Assembly: GCA_016710685.1 (NCBI GenBank)
Contig: JADJVC010000002.1
Span: 620,001-684,000 of the forward strand
DNA from: Flavobacteriales bacterium
GTDB taxonomy: Bacteria > Bacteroidota > Bacteroidia > Flavobacteriales_F > PHOS-HE28
Length of the DNA stretch: 64,000 bases
Direction of reading: 5' to 3'
Part shown: in pieces, positions 11,310-20,552 of the stretch
How positions within the stretch are numbered: position 1 is the stretch's first letter
Layout: each line of letters starts with the position of its first letter
Notes under the pieces: model-generated
Seen by the model: the letters and a program-made list of their open reading frames with translations, nothing else
Databases searched by the model: none
What the model was told of the DNA's origin: nothing
Position numbers and translations under genes: made by a program

Positions 11310-14300
11310 CGCAGCAGCGTGACCGAGCCCCGATGCTGCACCTGTTCGACACCTTCGTCCGTGATTGCCTCGTAGTGCAGCGTCCACACATACACGCCCA
11401 CGGGTGCTTGCTTTCCGTTCGAAGTTCCGTCCCAGCCCTTGCCTGGCGCGGTGGTGTTGAAGATGCGTTCGCCCCAGCGGTTGTATACCGCGAAGTTCCA
11501 TTCATCAACGAGGTCGGAAACTGAAGGCAGGAACACTTCGTTATGTCCGTCACCATCGGGGCTGAAGGCATTCGGCACAAAGACCAGCGTGGCGCAGCGG
11601 CCTTGCGTGATCTGCACGGTGTCCACCGCGGAAATGCACGTGCCTTCCACCTGCACGCGGTATTCGCCGGGCTGATCAACGAGCAACGTTGAAAGGTGCG
11701 AACCATCGCTCCACGTGTAAGTTGCACCAGCGATCCCGGCATCCAACGTAATGGTGTTGTCCGCGCAGATGCTCCGGTCGGGGCCGAGGTCCACGGTGAA
11801 AACGAACGGGCGTACGATCACCAGCACCGTATCGCGGGAAACGCATCCGGCCATGGTGAGCTGGCCCACAACCGGCCCCGTTGTGTTTATCGGCAATGGC
11901 AACGTTGCATCGCCATTGCTCCATTGGAATTGAGCTGCACCGGTCGCTGGATCCAGCCACAAGGTGTCGCCTTCGCAGATCACTTGGTCGGGTCCGAGGT
12001 TGAGCGTTGGCAACGGGGTGAACTGCACCGCCAATTCATCTTCAGCCATGCAACCTGCCAAATGGAACTGCGCCTGAAAATTGCCCGGTTGTTCAATAGT
12101 GCGCATGTTTCCCATGTAGCCGTCCTGCCACAGTACGCTAACGCCGGGCGCATTGCTGCCAACTGTAACGCTATGGCCGGGGCAGAGCGTGGTGTCAGGT
12201 CCCAAGGTGAACGCGTTCATTTCAACTACGGAGACCGCCGTTTGGGCTGATGCGGAGCAAGAGCCAATGCTGATGGTCACATCAAAGTTTCCCGGTTGGT
12301 CCACGACGATCGAGGGCGTGGTAGCTCCGGTGGACCAGAGGTAACTGGCACCGGTTTGCGCTACGTTCGGCTGCCAAGTGGCACCATCGCAAAGCGTTGT
12401 GTCCGTTGGCAAAATGGCTTGCGGTATGGGCAATGCCGTTATGGTGATGTTGTCCGAAGTGGAGCATCCATTTGCAGTTGCCACTACGCTCCAAATGCCT
12501 GGCCCGACCGTTCGTTGGGGCTGGGTGTATCCATCGTTCCACACGTACGTGGCACCGGCTGAGGTTGCGTTCAGCGCCAATAGGTTAGTGCCGCAGAGCG
12601 CGGTGTCCGGCCCGAGGTCAACGGTTGGTGCGGGACCGAAGACAACATTGATCGCATCGGAACTGGCGCATCCGTTTGCGGTAACCACCACGCTGTAATT
12701 TCCGGAGGTGGTAACGCTTCGCGAAGCCGATGTTAACCCATCGTTCCAGAGGTAATAAGCGCCCGGCACGGCGGCGTTCAACACCAGCGTTTCACCTTGG
12801 CAGAGCGCAGTGTCGGGGCCAAGGTCTACCGCGGGCGGCGTGGTGAATGCTACGGTAACGGTGTCACGGTCCAAGCAGCCGTCCAGGTCGGCTTCCACCC
12901 AGTACGTTCCCGCAGTTGCAACGGCCAAAGTAGGAGCGACTGAACCATTGCTCCACAAGAAAATAGCACCGGGCGTAGCCGCGGAAAGCGTGATGGTGTT
13001 GCCGGTGCAGAGCGTGGTGTCCGGCCCGAGGTCAACGGTTGGTGCGGGACCGAAGACAACATTGATCGCATCGGAACTGGCGCAGCCGTTTGCGGTAACC
13101 ACCACGCTGTAATTTCCGGAGGTGGTAAAGCTTCGCGAAGCCGATGTTACACCATCGTTCCAGAGGTAGTATGCGCCCGGCACGGTGGCGTTCAACACCA
13201 GCGTTTCACCTTGGCATAGCGCAGTGTCGGGGCCAAGATTTACCACAGGTGGCGTGGTGAATGCTACGGTAACGGTGTCACGGTCCAAGCAGCCGTTCAG
13301 GTCCGCTTCCACCCAATATGTTCCTGCTGTTGCAACGGAAAGGGTGGGAGCGGAGGAACCGTCGTTCCACAGGAAAGTGGCACCGGGCGTGGCGGCGGAA
13401 AGCGTGATGGTGTTGCCGGTGCAGAGCGTGGTGTCCGGCCCAAGATCCACGGTGGGTGCGGGCGATACGGAAATGGTGACGGCGTCGGTCGCCGAGCAAC
13501 CGGCCTGTGTCACCGTAACTTGCCATGTGCCCAAGCCTGCGGAAATTGTTGGCGAAGTAGCCCCGGTATTCCAGAGGTACGCGGCGGCACCGGTTATCGT
13601 GGCATCGAGAGAAGCATTCGTTCCGGGGCAAATTTGTTGATCCGGCCCAAGCGAAACCACGGGCAACGGGATCACGGAAATGTTGAGCGTATCGCTGGCG
13701 ATGCAACCGTTCAGCGTGGCGCGCACCCAAACGGATCCGGCCGTCGAAACGGCGATGGAATCCGAGGTGGCGCCGGTGTTCCAGAGGTATGTAGCCCCGG
13801 GAATATCGAGGCCGATTTGCTGCGATTGTCCGGCGCAAATACTGAGGTCCGGGCCAAGATTTGCGGATTGCAGACTGAAGTTGCTGAGTACGACGGCATC
13901 GCTTGCGGAGCATCCACCAACTGTTACCTGCACGCTGTATGTGCCGGGCGTACCCATGGTGATGGACGGCGCCGTGCTCCCCGTGTTCCAGAGGTAGGTG
14001 CCACCCGGGACAGTGGCATCAAACGTGGCCGTGGCACCGGGGCACACTACCACGTCCGGCCCCAGATCCACCACGGGCACGGGATTCACCGTCACATTGA
14101 TCTGGTCGGAGCTGCTGCACCCTTGCGCGGTAACGGTGACGGCAAAATTCCCGGCGGAAGTAATGTTGCGCGAAGCTGTTGTTACACCATCGTTCCAGAG
14201 GTAGGAGCCGCCCGGCACGGCTGCGTTCAGTGCGAGTGATTCGCCTTGGCAAAGGGTGGTATCGTTTCCGAGATCCACCACTGGGAGCGGCGTGAATGAT

Positions 14301-14535
14301 ACCAAGATCGTGTCGCGGTGAGAGCAGCCGTTCAGGTCGGCTTCGGCCCAATACGAACCGGCTGTGGAAACGTTGAGCGTGGCAGCGGAAGTCGCGTTGC
14401 TCCACAGATACGTTGCGCCAGGTACAGCCGCGGAAAGCGTGATGCTGTTCCCTGTGCATAACGTGGTGTCCGACCCCAGATCCACCACGGGCATGGGGTT
14501 CACCGTCACATTGATCTGGTCTGAGCTGCTGCACC
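11306..14535 (-). CDS. Giant T9SS type B repeat protein, C-terminal part (downstream of frameshift)
   Basis: About 1,075 residues, read in a different frame from the N-terminal part (14506-16308). It contains over ten Ig/PKD-like repeats with the signature DLGPDTTLC, then GATYLWN and a conserved second Cys (ADLNGC, TANGC), each about 69 residues. It ends in a type B (gliding-motility-associated) sorting domain: VPNAFSPDGDGHNEVF, YNRWGERIF, WDGTSNGK, then VYVWTLHYEA. The frame is open back to 14764, but the repeat pattern is only correct below 14535. The likely role is a large surface adhesin or extracellular matrix protein. Without the frameshift the protein would be about 1,670 residues. Confidence 0.85.
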
Positions 14536-15760
14536 TTGCGCGGTAACGGTGACGGCAAAATTCCCGGCGGAAGAAATGTTGCGCGAAGCCGTTGTTACAC
14601 CATCGTTCCAGAGGTAGGAACCACCCGGAACAGTGGCGTTCAGTGTGAGCGATTGACCTTGGCAAAGCGTTGTGTCGTTTCCGAGATCCACCACGGGCAG
14701 CGGCGTAAAATTCACCACGACGGAATCGCGGTGCGAACAACCGTTTAGATCGGCTTGTGCCCAATACAAACCACTAGTGGAAACGTTGATCGTTGAAGCT
14801 GCAGATCCGACGCTCCAAGTGTAGGAAGCGCCCGGCACGGCTGCGCTTAGGTTAATGCTGTTTCCGACGCAAAGCGTTGTATCGGGTCCGAGGTTGAAAG
14901 TGGGCAAGGGGTTCACCGCCACGTTGATCTGGTCGGAGCTGCTGCACCCTTGCGCGGTAACGGTGACGGCAAAATTCCCGGCGGAAGAAATGTTGCGCGA
15001 AGCCGTTGTTACACCATCGTTCCAGAGGTAGGAACCACCCGGAACGGTGGCGTTCAGTGTGAGCGATTGACCTTGGCAAAGCGTTGTGTCGTTTCCGAGA
15101 TCCACCACGGGCAGCGGCGTAAAATTCACCACGACGGAATCGCGGTGCGAACAACCGTTTAGATCGGCTTGTGCCCAATACAAACCACTAGTGGAAACGT
15201 TGATCGTTGAAGCCGCAGATCCGACGCTCCACATGTAAGAAGCGCCCGGCACGGCTGCGCTTAGGTTAATGCTGTTTCCGACGCAAAGCGTTGTATCGGG
15301 TCCGAGGTTGAAAGTGGGCACGGGGTTCACCGCCACGTTGATCTGGTCTGAGCTGCTGCACCCTTGCGCGGTAACGGTGACGGCAAAATTCCCGGCGGAA
15401 GAAATATTGCGCGAAGCCGTTATAACGCCATCGTTCCAGAGGTAGGAACCGCCCGGCACAGCGGCGTTCAGTGCGAGTGTTTCACCTTGGCAAAGTGTGG
15501 TGTCGGGCCCGAGGTTCACAACAGGCAGCGGCGTCACGCCGACATGGAGCGTGTCAGACAAAACGATGGTTCCTGATATGCTGATGTCGTCGATGCCGAA
15601 ATCATCTCCTACACCATCACCCGAGGTTACGTGCAAGCAGGCGTTCACACTGGTTTGGCCAGCAGCGGCGGTCCACGTCGCAGTGAAGTTCTGCCATCCT
15701 GCGCTGTATGCGGGCAACGTGGCCTCAGGCCACTGATCAATGCCGTCCATGCGCCAAATG
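14101..15760. repeat. 414-bp near-identical tandem DNA repeats inside the T9SS gene
   Basis: The landmark TCTGGT-GAGCTGCTGCACC occurs at about 14101, 14515, 14928 and 15342. Spacing is 414, 413 and 414 bp; the 413 marks the single-base deletion. Each unit encodes two Ig/PKD-like modules (138 codons). High nucleotide identity between units makes copy number prone to recombination and to assembly collapse. Confidence 0.85.
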
Positions 15761-16308
15761 ATGCGCGCGGGCAGGTCATTGCTGAGCGTTCTGGCCCTGT
15801 AGCTCAAGGTGTAGGTCTGTCCGGGGCACACCGGGACGCTCTGGCACCAAACGTCGAACTGATTGTTCAACCAACTGACGTAGCCTCCGTTGGCAATGAG
15901 AAAATTGCCGGTGCCCGTGCCTTGGAATTGCGAATGGTAGTTGTGCGCATCAGTTCCCACGGTGTAGTAACCTTCGTTCTGCAGGTTGGTGGAGGAGTAG
16001 ATGTACTGGGAACTGAAACCCGTATTGCCGCTGCTGAAATCCCCGTTCGTCACCAGATTCCCCGAAGGGTAGGTCACTTGGCACCAGTAGTTACCCGCTG
16101 TTCCGGTGCTGATGTCCTGTGAGACCTGACCTGTGTTCCAGAGGTAGTTCGAAAATCCGGGCGGCCCGTGAAGCTGGGCCTGCGTGCCTTGGCACACCAC
16201 GGTATCGTTGCCGATGTTGATGGAACACTGCGCCAAGAGCCTTGGTGTGGCCAGCAGGCACAAGGCACCTGCCGCCAGCATCCAGCCGCGGGGAGGAAAG
16301 CGTTCCAT
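14506..16308 (-). CDS. Giant T9SS repeat protein, N-terminal part (upstream of frameshift)
   Basis: The start is the ATG at 16308, giving a signal peptide (MERFPPRGWMLAAGALCLLA, cleaved after RLLAQ); a GTG at 16323 is also possible. After the first Ig/PKD-like unit comes a jelly-roll-type domain (about residues 75-230; NGDFSSGNTGF, then ANGGYVSW, ARIIWRMDG, WTAAAGQTSVN). The DLGPDTTLC-type repeats then begin. The last proper residues are VTVTAQG, after which the frame runs off (AAAQTRSM, stop at 14506), because one C is missing at 14534-14535 relative to the same site in the neighbouring 414-bp DNA repeats. Together with 11306-14535 it is one gene. Confidence 0.85.
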   Translation of the reverse strand: MERFPPRGWMLAAGALCLLATPRLLAQCSINIGNDTVVCQGTQAQLHGPPGFSNYLWNTGQVSQDISTGTAGNYWCQVTYPSGNLVTNGDFSSGNTGFSSQYIYSSTNLQNEGYYTVGTDAHNYHSQFQGTGTGNFLIANGGYVSWLNNQFDVWCQSVPVCPGQTYTLSYRARTLSNDLPARIIWRMDGIDQWPEATLPAYSAGWQNFTATWTAAAGQTSVNACLHVTSGDGVGDDFGIDDISISGTIVLSDTLHVGVTPLPVVNLGPDTTLCQGETLALNAAVPGGSYLWNDGVITASRNISSAGNFAVTVTAQGCSSSDQINVAVNPVPTFNLGPDTTLCVGNSINLSAAVPGASYMWSVGSAASTINVSTSGLYWAQADLNGCSHRDSVVVNFTPLPVVDLGNDTTLCQGQSLTLNATVPGGSYLWNDGVTTASRNISSAGNFAVTVTAQGCSSSDQINVAVNPLPTFNLGPDTTLCVGNSINLSAAVPGASYTWSVGSAASTINVSTSGLYWAQADLNGCSHRDSVVVNFTPLPVVDLGNDTTLCQGQSLTLNATVPGGSYLWNDGVTTASRNISSAGNFAVTVTAQGAAAQTRSM

Positions 16309-16330
16309 ATCGAATTTCAGCACGGACTCT

Positions 16331-17014
16331 TCAAAATTCGGGCCGTGGTCCAGCCTTGGGTTTTTCAGCGGCGAAAACGAGGTTCATGCCATTATAGCGG
16401 TGTTCGCGAAGTTCGTTGAAGTGAAGACGCAAATTACGGCCTGTGCGTTGGCTGCGGGCCATGTTTCCGGCATCATTTGCCACGGAATTGAAGCAGACCA
16501 GCCCGCCCGGCTCAGTGATGTGTGCCAAATGGCGGATGAAATCCTCGTTTTCAATGCCCGGAGCCAGATCCAATTCGTGGAACAGGTCCACCAGAATAAG
16601 GTCGTATTGGCGGGTTTCCCGCGCAGCGAATTCCAATGCGTCCATTTCCACCAGTTGCAAATTCGGCAATTGGCCCATTTTAAAGTGTTCGCGGGCGATC
16701 TTCAACATCACGGCATCGCCGTCCACGCCCGTAACGGAAGCACTAATGCGCAATTCGCGGCGGATGATGCTCGCAATGCTACCTGCACCGAAGCCGAGGA
16801 TAAGGATCTGCTGCGGCTTCCGCTCCACGACGCGTTCATCGGCAAAGCATTGCTGCCATACTTCGTGCAAACTGCCCCAACTTTGGTTAGCGTTTTCGCT
16901 GTTCACCACCAAATGGCCGCTTTCGTAGGCCAGTTTCAGTGGCCCGTAGCGCCCTTCGCCGCTCCATACGGGCACCGGGGCCACGTAGCTCAACAGACTT
17001 TTCAGCAGGGACAT
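16331..17014 (-). CDS. Spermidine-synthase-like SAM-dependent methyltransferase family protein
   Basis: A 227-residue Rossmann-fold protein of the spermidine synthase/methyltransferase superfamily. Motif I is ILILGFGAGSIAS (about residues 70-82), motif II is VTGVDGDAVMLKIA (acidic residue for the ribose), motif post-II is VEMDALEF, and a YDLILVDLF segment follows. The N-terminal beta region (EGRYGPLKLAYESGHLVVN) resembles the SpeE N-terminal domain. It is shorter than true SpeE (about 280 residues), and the aminopropyltransferase GGGDG motif is replaced by GFGAGS, so the substrate is uncertain. It lies 22 nt upstream of the giant T9SS gene on the same strand. Confidence 0.8.
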   Translation of the reverse strand: MSLLKSLLSYVAPVPVWSGEGRYGPLKLAYESGHLVVNSENANQSWGSLHEVWQQCFADERVVERKPQQILILGFGAGSIASIIRRELRISASVTGVDGDAVMLKIAREHFKMGQLPNLQLVEMDALEFAARETRQYDLILVDLFHELDLAPGIENEDFIRHLAHITEPGGLVCFNSVANDAGNMARSQRTGRNLRLHFNELREHRYNGMNLVFAAEKPKAGPRPEF

Positions 17015-17023
17015 GGTGCAACA

Positions 17024-17245
17024 GGGCTATCGGGTCTGAAACGCTCTTTGGACGCTCCATCTGAATCAGTGAAGAACCACGGATACACACGGATGAACAC
17101 GGATGGCAGAAAGCATGGACAGCGGTCACGGACCGAATATCGAAGCCGGTCCGAAAAGTATCCGTGTTTATCCGTGTTCATCTGTGGTTCATTTGTATTA
17201 ACGCATCATGCCGCCAGGCGTGCGCTCCAGATCCGAGAGCGCTGC
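17024..17245. repeat. Dispersed CACGGAT inverted-repeat element, copy 1
   Basis: Left arm 17074-17104 (GAACCACGGATACACACGGA and onward) pairs with right arm 17160-17190 (ending CATCTGTGGTTC). Both arms are built from CACGGAT words, with about 55 nt between them. The outer flanks (AGGGCTATCG-GTCTGAAACG near 17024; ATTAACGCATCA-GCCG-AGGCGTGCGCTCCAGA near 17198-17232) are shared with copy 2 at 22450-22710, so the repeated unit is about 220-260 bp. It is intergenic, between the methyltransferase gene and the cyclase gene. Confidence 0.8.
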
Positions 17246-17275
17246 ATGGTGCAAAGATGCAGTGCGGAGGCGGGC

Positions 17276-17283
17276 TACCTTCG
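17276..17283 (+). promoter_or_regulatory. -7 promoter element of the cyclase gene
   Basis: TACCTTCG, one base from TAnnTTTG, 18 nt before the GTG at 17302. It places transcription downstream of every ATG in the extended open frame and so decides the start. Confidence 0.5.
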
Positions 17284-17301
17284 CGGCCCGATCCGATCAT
17301 T

Positions 17302-18345
17302 GTGGAGCACATCGACGCCATTACGCGGCACAAGTTGCGCAAGCTGCTGAAGTATGCTTTGGCCACGGCCACCGTGGGCGGCGTGCTCATGCTGGTGGCA
17401 GGGCGCATGGACTTTGCCGTGGTGGGCGCCTGGGGGTTGCTGGGCGCGTGGACCGGCGTGCTGGAGGAATTCCTGTTCGGTCGGCGCTTCCGCAGTTTGG
17501 CCATTCCGCTGCAGATGTTGGGCAAGGCGCTGGCGGTGAACCTGCTCACCATCGGAATGCTGCTGTTGGCCTACAAGTTGGACAAGGGTCACGAGCTGCC
17601 ATATTCCTCTGAAAATGGCCTTTTGGCCTCACGTTCGTTTTATGTGCTGATGGTGCAAGTGGTACTGGTTACCACCGCTGCGATCATGTTGGTGCAGGTG
17701 GAGGAATACATGGGCCGGCGCTTCTTTCTGGGCTTTTTCCTGGGTTGGTATGACAAGCCGCGGATCAGGGAGCGCGTGGTGTTGGCCATTGACCTGGTGG
17801 GGAGTTCGGCGTTGAACGAGCGCCTCGGCGATCTGCTGTACTACCGTTTCCTGAACACTACGCATTCCTTGATGACCGACGCGATCCTGCGGCACGGGGC
17901 GGAGATCCATAAGTACGTGGGCGATGAAGTGATCTTCACTTGGAGCATGAAGGGCGGCACGAAGGACAACCACTGCATAGCGCTGTTTTTCGACATAAAG
18001 GACCGCATAGCGGCGAACAAGGAGGAGATGATGCGCAATTTCGGAGCCAGTCCGGAATTCCGCGGCGGGTTGCACGGCGGCCGGGTGATCACCGCACAGG
18101 TGGGCCATATCAAGCGGGTGATCGACCTGAGCGGCGACGTAATGAATTCCACGAGCCGGGTGCAGTCCCTTAGCAAGGAACAGCGTGAGGATCTAATGAT
18201 CACCGGCGACCTGCTGGGCCGGATGCCTACTGCGCGGGATCAATACACGATCGGGGAGCCTGTGGCGATGCGCGTGAAAGGCGGAAAGCGCATCCTGCAG
18301 GTATTCGCAGTGCGGAAAAAGTCGGTGCCGGCACGGATCTCTTAA
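17302..18345 (+). CDS. Membrane-anchored class III adenylate cyclase
   Basis: About 347 residues from the GTG at 17302. The frame is open from 17164, but that part lies in the CACGGAT repeat and upstream of the -7 box. There are four hydrophobic segments in the first 155 residues, then a class III cyclase domain. Metal aspartates are in VLAIDLVGSS and YVGDEVIF. Lys is in EIHKYVGDE and the matching Asp in VIDLSGDV (adenylate-type pair). Asn and Arg are in VMNSTSR. All catalytic residues are present, so cAMP is predicted. It converges with the second membrane cyclase (18373-19410), with only 27 nt between stops. Confidence 0.85.
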   Translation: MEHIDAITRHKLRKLLKYALATATVGGVLMLVAGRMDFAVVGAWGLLGAWTGVLEEFLFGRRFRSLAIPLQMLGKALAVNLLTIGMLLLAYKLDKGHELPYSSENGLLASRSFYVLMVQVVLVTTAAIMLVQVEEYMGRRFFLGFFLGWYDKPRIRERVVLAIDLVGSSALNERLGDLLYYRFLNTTHSLMTDAILRHGAEIHKYVGDEVIFTWSMKGGTKDNHCIALFFDIKDRIAANKEEMMRNFGASPEFRGGLHGGRVITAQVGHIKRVIDLSGDVMNSTSRVQSLSKEQREDLMITGDLLGRMPTARDQYTIGEPVAMRVKGGKRILQVFAVRKKSVPARIS

Positions 18346-18372
18346 GCCGAAGTGCAGATTTTCGCGCGTCGA

Positions 18373-19410
18373 TCACGTTCCACTTTTCGGTAGCGCGAGC
18401 GTGAACAGTTCCATGGCATTGCGTTTTCCTTTCAATGGAATGGACCCCATGGGTTTTATGGTGTACTTGGCGGGTGAAAGTGCGAGCACGTCCAGCAGGT
18501 CCTTGCTAACGAGATTGTCCACACCGAGCGCATTGCAACTGGATTGAATGTGCGCAGCCGTGTTGACCACGTCACCACTGAAAATGGTTTGCCGCTTTAC
18601 CAGTCCCACTTGGCCGCGCGTTACAGGCCCAAAGTGCATGCCGGCCTTGAAGACAGGTGCAGTGCCGTATTGCCCGGTGTAGTATGCGGCGCGGGCTGTA
18701 AGCTTCTGGCGGATGGCGAAAAAGCAACGGATGCAGCGTTCGTTCCGGGTACCGCGCTCGAGCTTCCAACTGATGCTGATCTCATCGCCCACGTACTGGT
18801 AGATCTCGCCTTCGGAATAAACCACGGGATCGGTAATGTCGGCGTAGAGGTCGTTGAGCAATTGGAAATAACGGGTATCGCCGATGGTCTCGGCGATGGA
18901 GGTGCTGGAGCGCATGTCGAGGAACATGAAGATGCGGAGTTCTTGGCGTGGCCTGCGCCAGCGATCCAGCAAATAATCCATGTCGCCGTCACCGAACCGG
19001 TCGTTGAGGCGCAGCATGAGGATGGACCCGGAAAGCAGGAGGAACCAGTGGGTATACTGTCCTGCAAAGTCCCAATTTGCCCAAGTGGAAGGCAACCCGA
19101 ACCGGATGGACCATATTGCGGCCAAGCCGATGAGCAGTAAAGCGCCCGCTACGGCCAAAGAGCGCAGCAGCGGCCATTTACGCATGGTATCATGCAAGAC
19201 GAAAACATAGATGCCTCCAATGACCAGTCCGCCAAAGAGCGCGCGCAGCGCATGCTCGGCAAGCAGATCGGTCCAGGGCTCAAAAATGGCATGCCGTTCC
19301 AGCGCAAGTTGTTCGGACCAGGCGGTGAACAGGGATACGATGAGCCAAGCCGCCGTCAACCGCAACGTGCGTCGTGCCTGCTTGCTGAATTTGGAGAGCG
19401 TGGTGACCAT
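18373..19410 (-). CDS. Membrane-anchored class III cyclase homologue with altered substrate residues
   Basis: A 345-residue protein with the same architecture as its convergent neighbour: about four transmembrane helices (residues 15-150), then a cyclase domain. Metal aspartates are kept (MFLDMRSSTS and YVGDEISI). The base-selecting Lys is Gln (IYQYVGDE), the partner Asp is Ile (QTIFSGD), and the usual Arg after VN is His (VVNTAAHIQ). It may therefore use another nucleotide, need a heterodimer partner, or be inactive. A -7 box TACATTCG (19427-19434, minus strand) lies 16 nt upstream. In Bacteroidota such domains are usually annotated adenylate/guanylate cyclase. Confidence 0.82.
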   Translation of the reverse strand: MVTTLSKFSKQARRTLRLTAAWLIVSLFTAWSEQLALERHAIFEPWTDLLAEHALRALFGGLVIGGIYVFVLHDTMRKWPLLRSLAVAGALLLIGLAAIWSIRFGLPSTWANWDFAGQYTHWFLLLSGSILMLRLNDRFGDGDMDYLLDRWRRPRQELRIFMFLDMRSSTSIAETIGDTRYFQLLNDLYADITDPVVYSEGEIYQYVGDEISISWKLERGTRNERCIRCFFAIRQKLTARAAYYTGQYGTAPVFKAGMHFGPVTRGQVGLVKRQTIFSGDVVNTAAHIQSSCNALGVDNLVSKDLLDVLALSPAKYTIKPMGSIPLKGKRNAMELFTLALPKSGT

Positions 19411-19426
19411 GGTACTCTTGAGGGCG

Positions 19427-19434
19427 CGAATGTA
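19427..19434 (-). promoter_or_regulatory. -7 promoter element of the second membrane cyclase
   Basis: CGAATGTA (plus) = TACATTCG (minus), one base from TAnnTTTG, 16 nt before the ATG at 19410. Confidence 0.5.
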
Positions 19435-19490
19435 CCGGGCCGGAACGGCCCGTGCATGGGTTCGTTCAACTCAATGGCGGCAGCACCCGA

Positions 19491-20552
19491 TCAGCGCATC
19501 GCCAATTTCATCAACCCATTGTGGTCGGTAATGTGGATCTCCCGGCCTTGGGTGGTGATCAGGCCTTCATCCTTCAGGTCGCTGAGGCAGCGGATGAGCG
19601 ATTCGGTGGCGGTGCCCACGATAGCGGCAAGGTCGTCGCGGCTGATGCGCACGCCGAGGTCGCCGGCGGGCTGCCCGCTGTATCGGTCGTGGATGCGCAG
19701 GAGTGCCTGCGCCACGCGTTGGCGCACGCTTGCGTATGCGAGTTGCAGCAGGTGCTGTTCTTTCTCCTTCACGTTGTGTGCCAACATTTTGATGAACTGG
19801 ATGCTCACATCCCGGTCCTTGTAGAGCAGGGCAAGCAGGTCTTCACGGGGAATCAGGGCTACTGTGGAATCCTCCAATGCTTCGGCGGTCTCGGTGGCGA
19901 AACCGTTTTCCAGTAGGCCCATGTAGCCCACGAAATCACCTTCACCGTGCAGGCCGGTCACGAATTCCTTGCCATCGTTGTTCACCATGAAGGTGCGCAC
20001 TTTGCCGTTGACGATGTAGGGTACGTGGTGCATTTCGTCACCTTCATGGAAGAGCACGTCTTTCTTGCTCACTTGGCGGTTCTTACGGCCGTTGCCGATA
20101 TTTTTCAGTGTTTCAATGCCGCGTGCTTTTTCCAGGAACGCACCGAAGCCTTCCGATCCGCGGTCGAACCCTTTGCGGAAGAGCTCACTGCGCTTCATTC
20201 TGGTTTCCACGGCGTTGAGCAGTTCGCTTTCCTCGAACGGCTTGGTGAGGTAGTCGTCGGCACCGAGCTCCATGCCTTTTCGCACGTCGCCCCGTTCGGC
20301 TTTAGCGCTGAGGAAGACGAAAGGTATTTCGGCGGTCGCGGGGCTTCGGCCCAGCATGTGGAGCACGCCGTAACCGTCGAGTTCGGGCATCATGATGTCG
20401 CAGAGGATGAGGTCGGGCGATTGCTTTTTCGCTTCCTCCACGCCGCGTCTGCCGTTTTCGGCAGTGATCACGGAATAGCCGGCGAGGTCCAAGATCTCGG
20501 CGGTGTTTTCGCGCATGTCCGCGTCGTCTTCGATCAACAAAATGGTCTTCAT
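19491..20552 (-). CDS. Response regulator fused to Crp/Fnr-type transcription factor
   Basis: A 353-residue protein: receiver (1-125; LLIEDDADMRE, phospho-site LCDIMMPELDG, FLSAK, KPF), a linker, a cNMP-binding-like beta-roll (about 150-260) and a winged helix of the HTH_Crp type (about 280-345; RISRDDLAAIVGTATESLIR, then LSDLKDEGLI). It is a phosphorylation-controlled Crp/Fnr-family regulator. The phosphate-binding cassette region (GDFVGYMGLLENGFATETAEAL) lacks the Arg-Ser pair that E. coli CRP uses for cAMP, so cyclic-nucleotide binding is doubtful. Its start overlaps the stop of the PAS kinase gene (ATGA, 20549-20552), making that kinase the obvious partner. Confidence 0.9.
   Translation of the reverse strand: MKTILLIEDDADMRENTAEILDLAGYSVITAENGRRGVEEAKKQSPDLILCDIMMPELDGYGVLHMLGRSPATAEIPFVFLSAKAERGDVRKGMELGADDYLTKPFEESELLNAVETRMKRSELFRKGFDRGSEGFGAFLEKARGIETLKNIGNGRKNRQVSKKDVLFHEGDEMHHVPYIVNGKVRTFMVNNDGKEFVTGLHGEGDFVGYMGLLENGFATETAEALEDSTVALIPREDLLALLYKDRDVSIQFIKMLAHNVKEKEQHLLQLAYASVRQRVAQALLRIHDRYSGQPAGDLGVRISRDDLAAIVGTATESLIRCLSDLKDEGLITTQGREIHITDHNGLMKLAMR

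Noticed and set aside
14101..15760. CRISPR-like periodic repeats
   Set aside because: The period is 414 bp, repeats are coding and there are no short spacers.
11439..16122. Long open frames on the plus strand opposite the giant T9SS gene
   Set aside because: They are side effects of high GC and repeats; they repeat with the 414-bp period, lack domains and do not have starts with promoters.
17164..17301. N-terminal extension of the membrane cyclase from ATG 17164
   Set aside because: That part lies within the CACGGAT repeat and upstream of the -7 box; the sequence is not conserved-looking.
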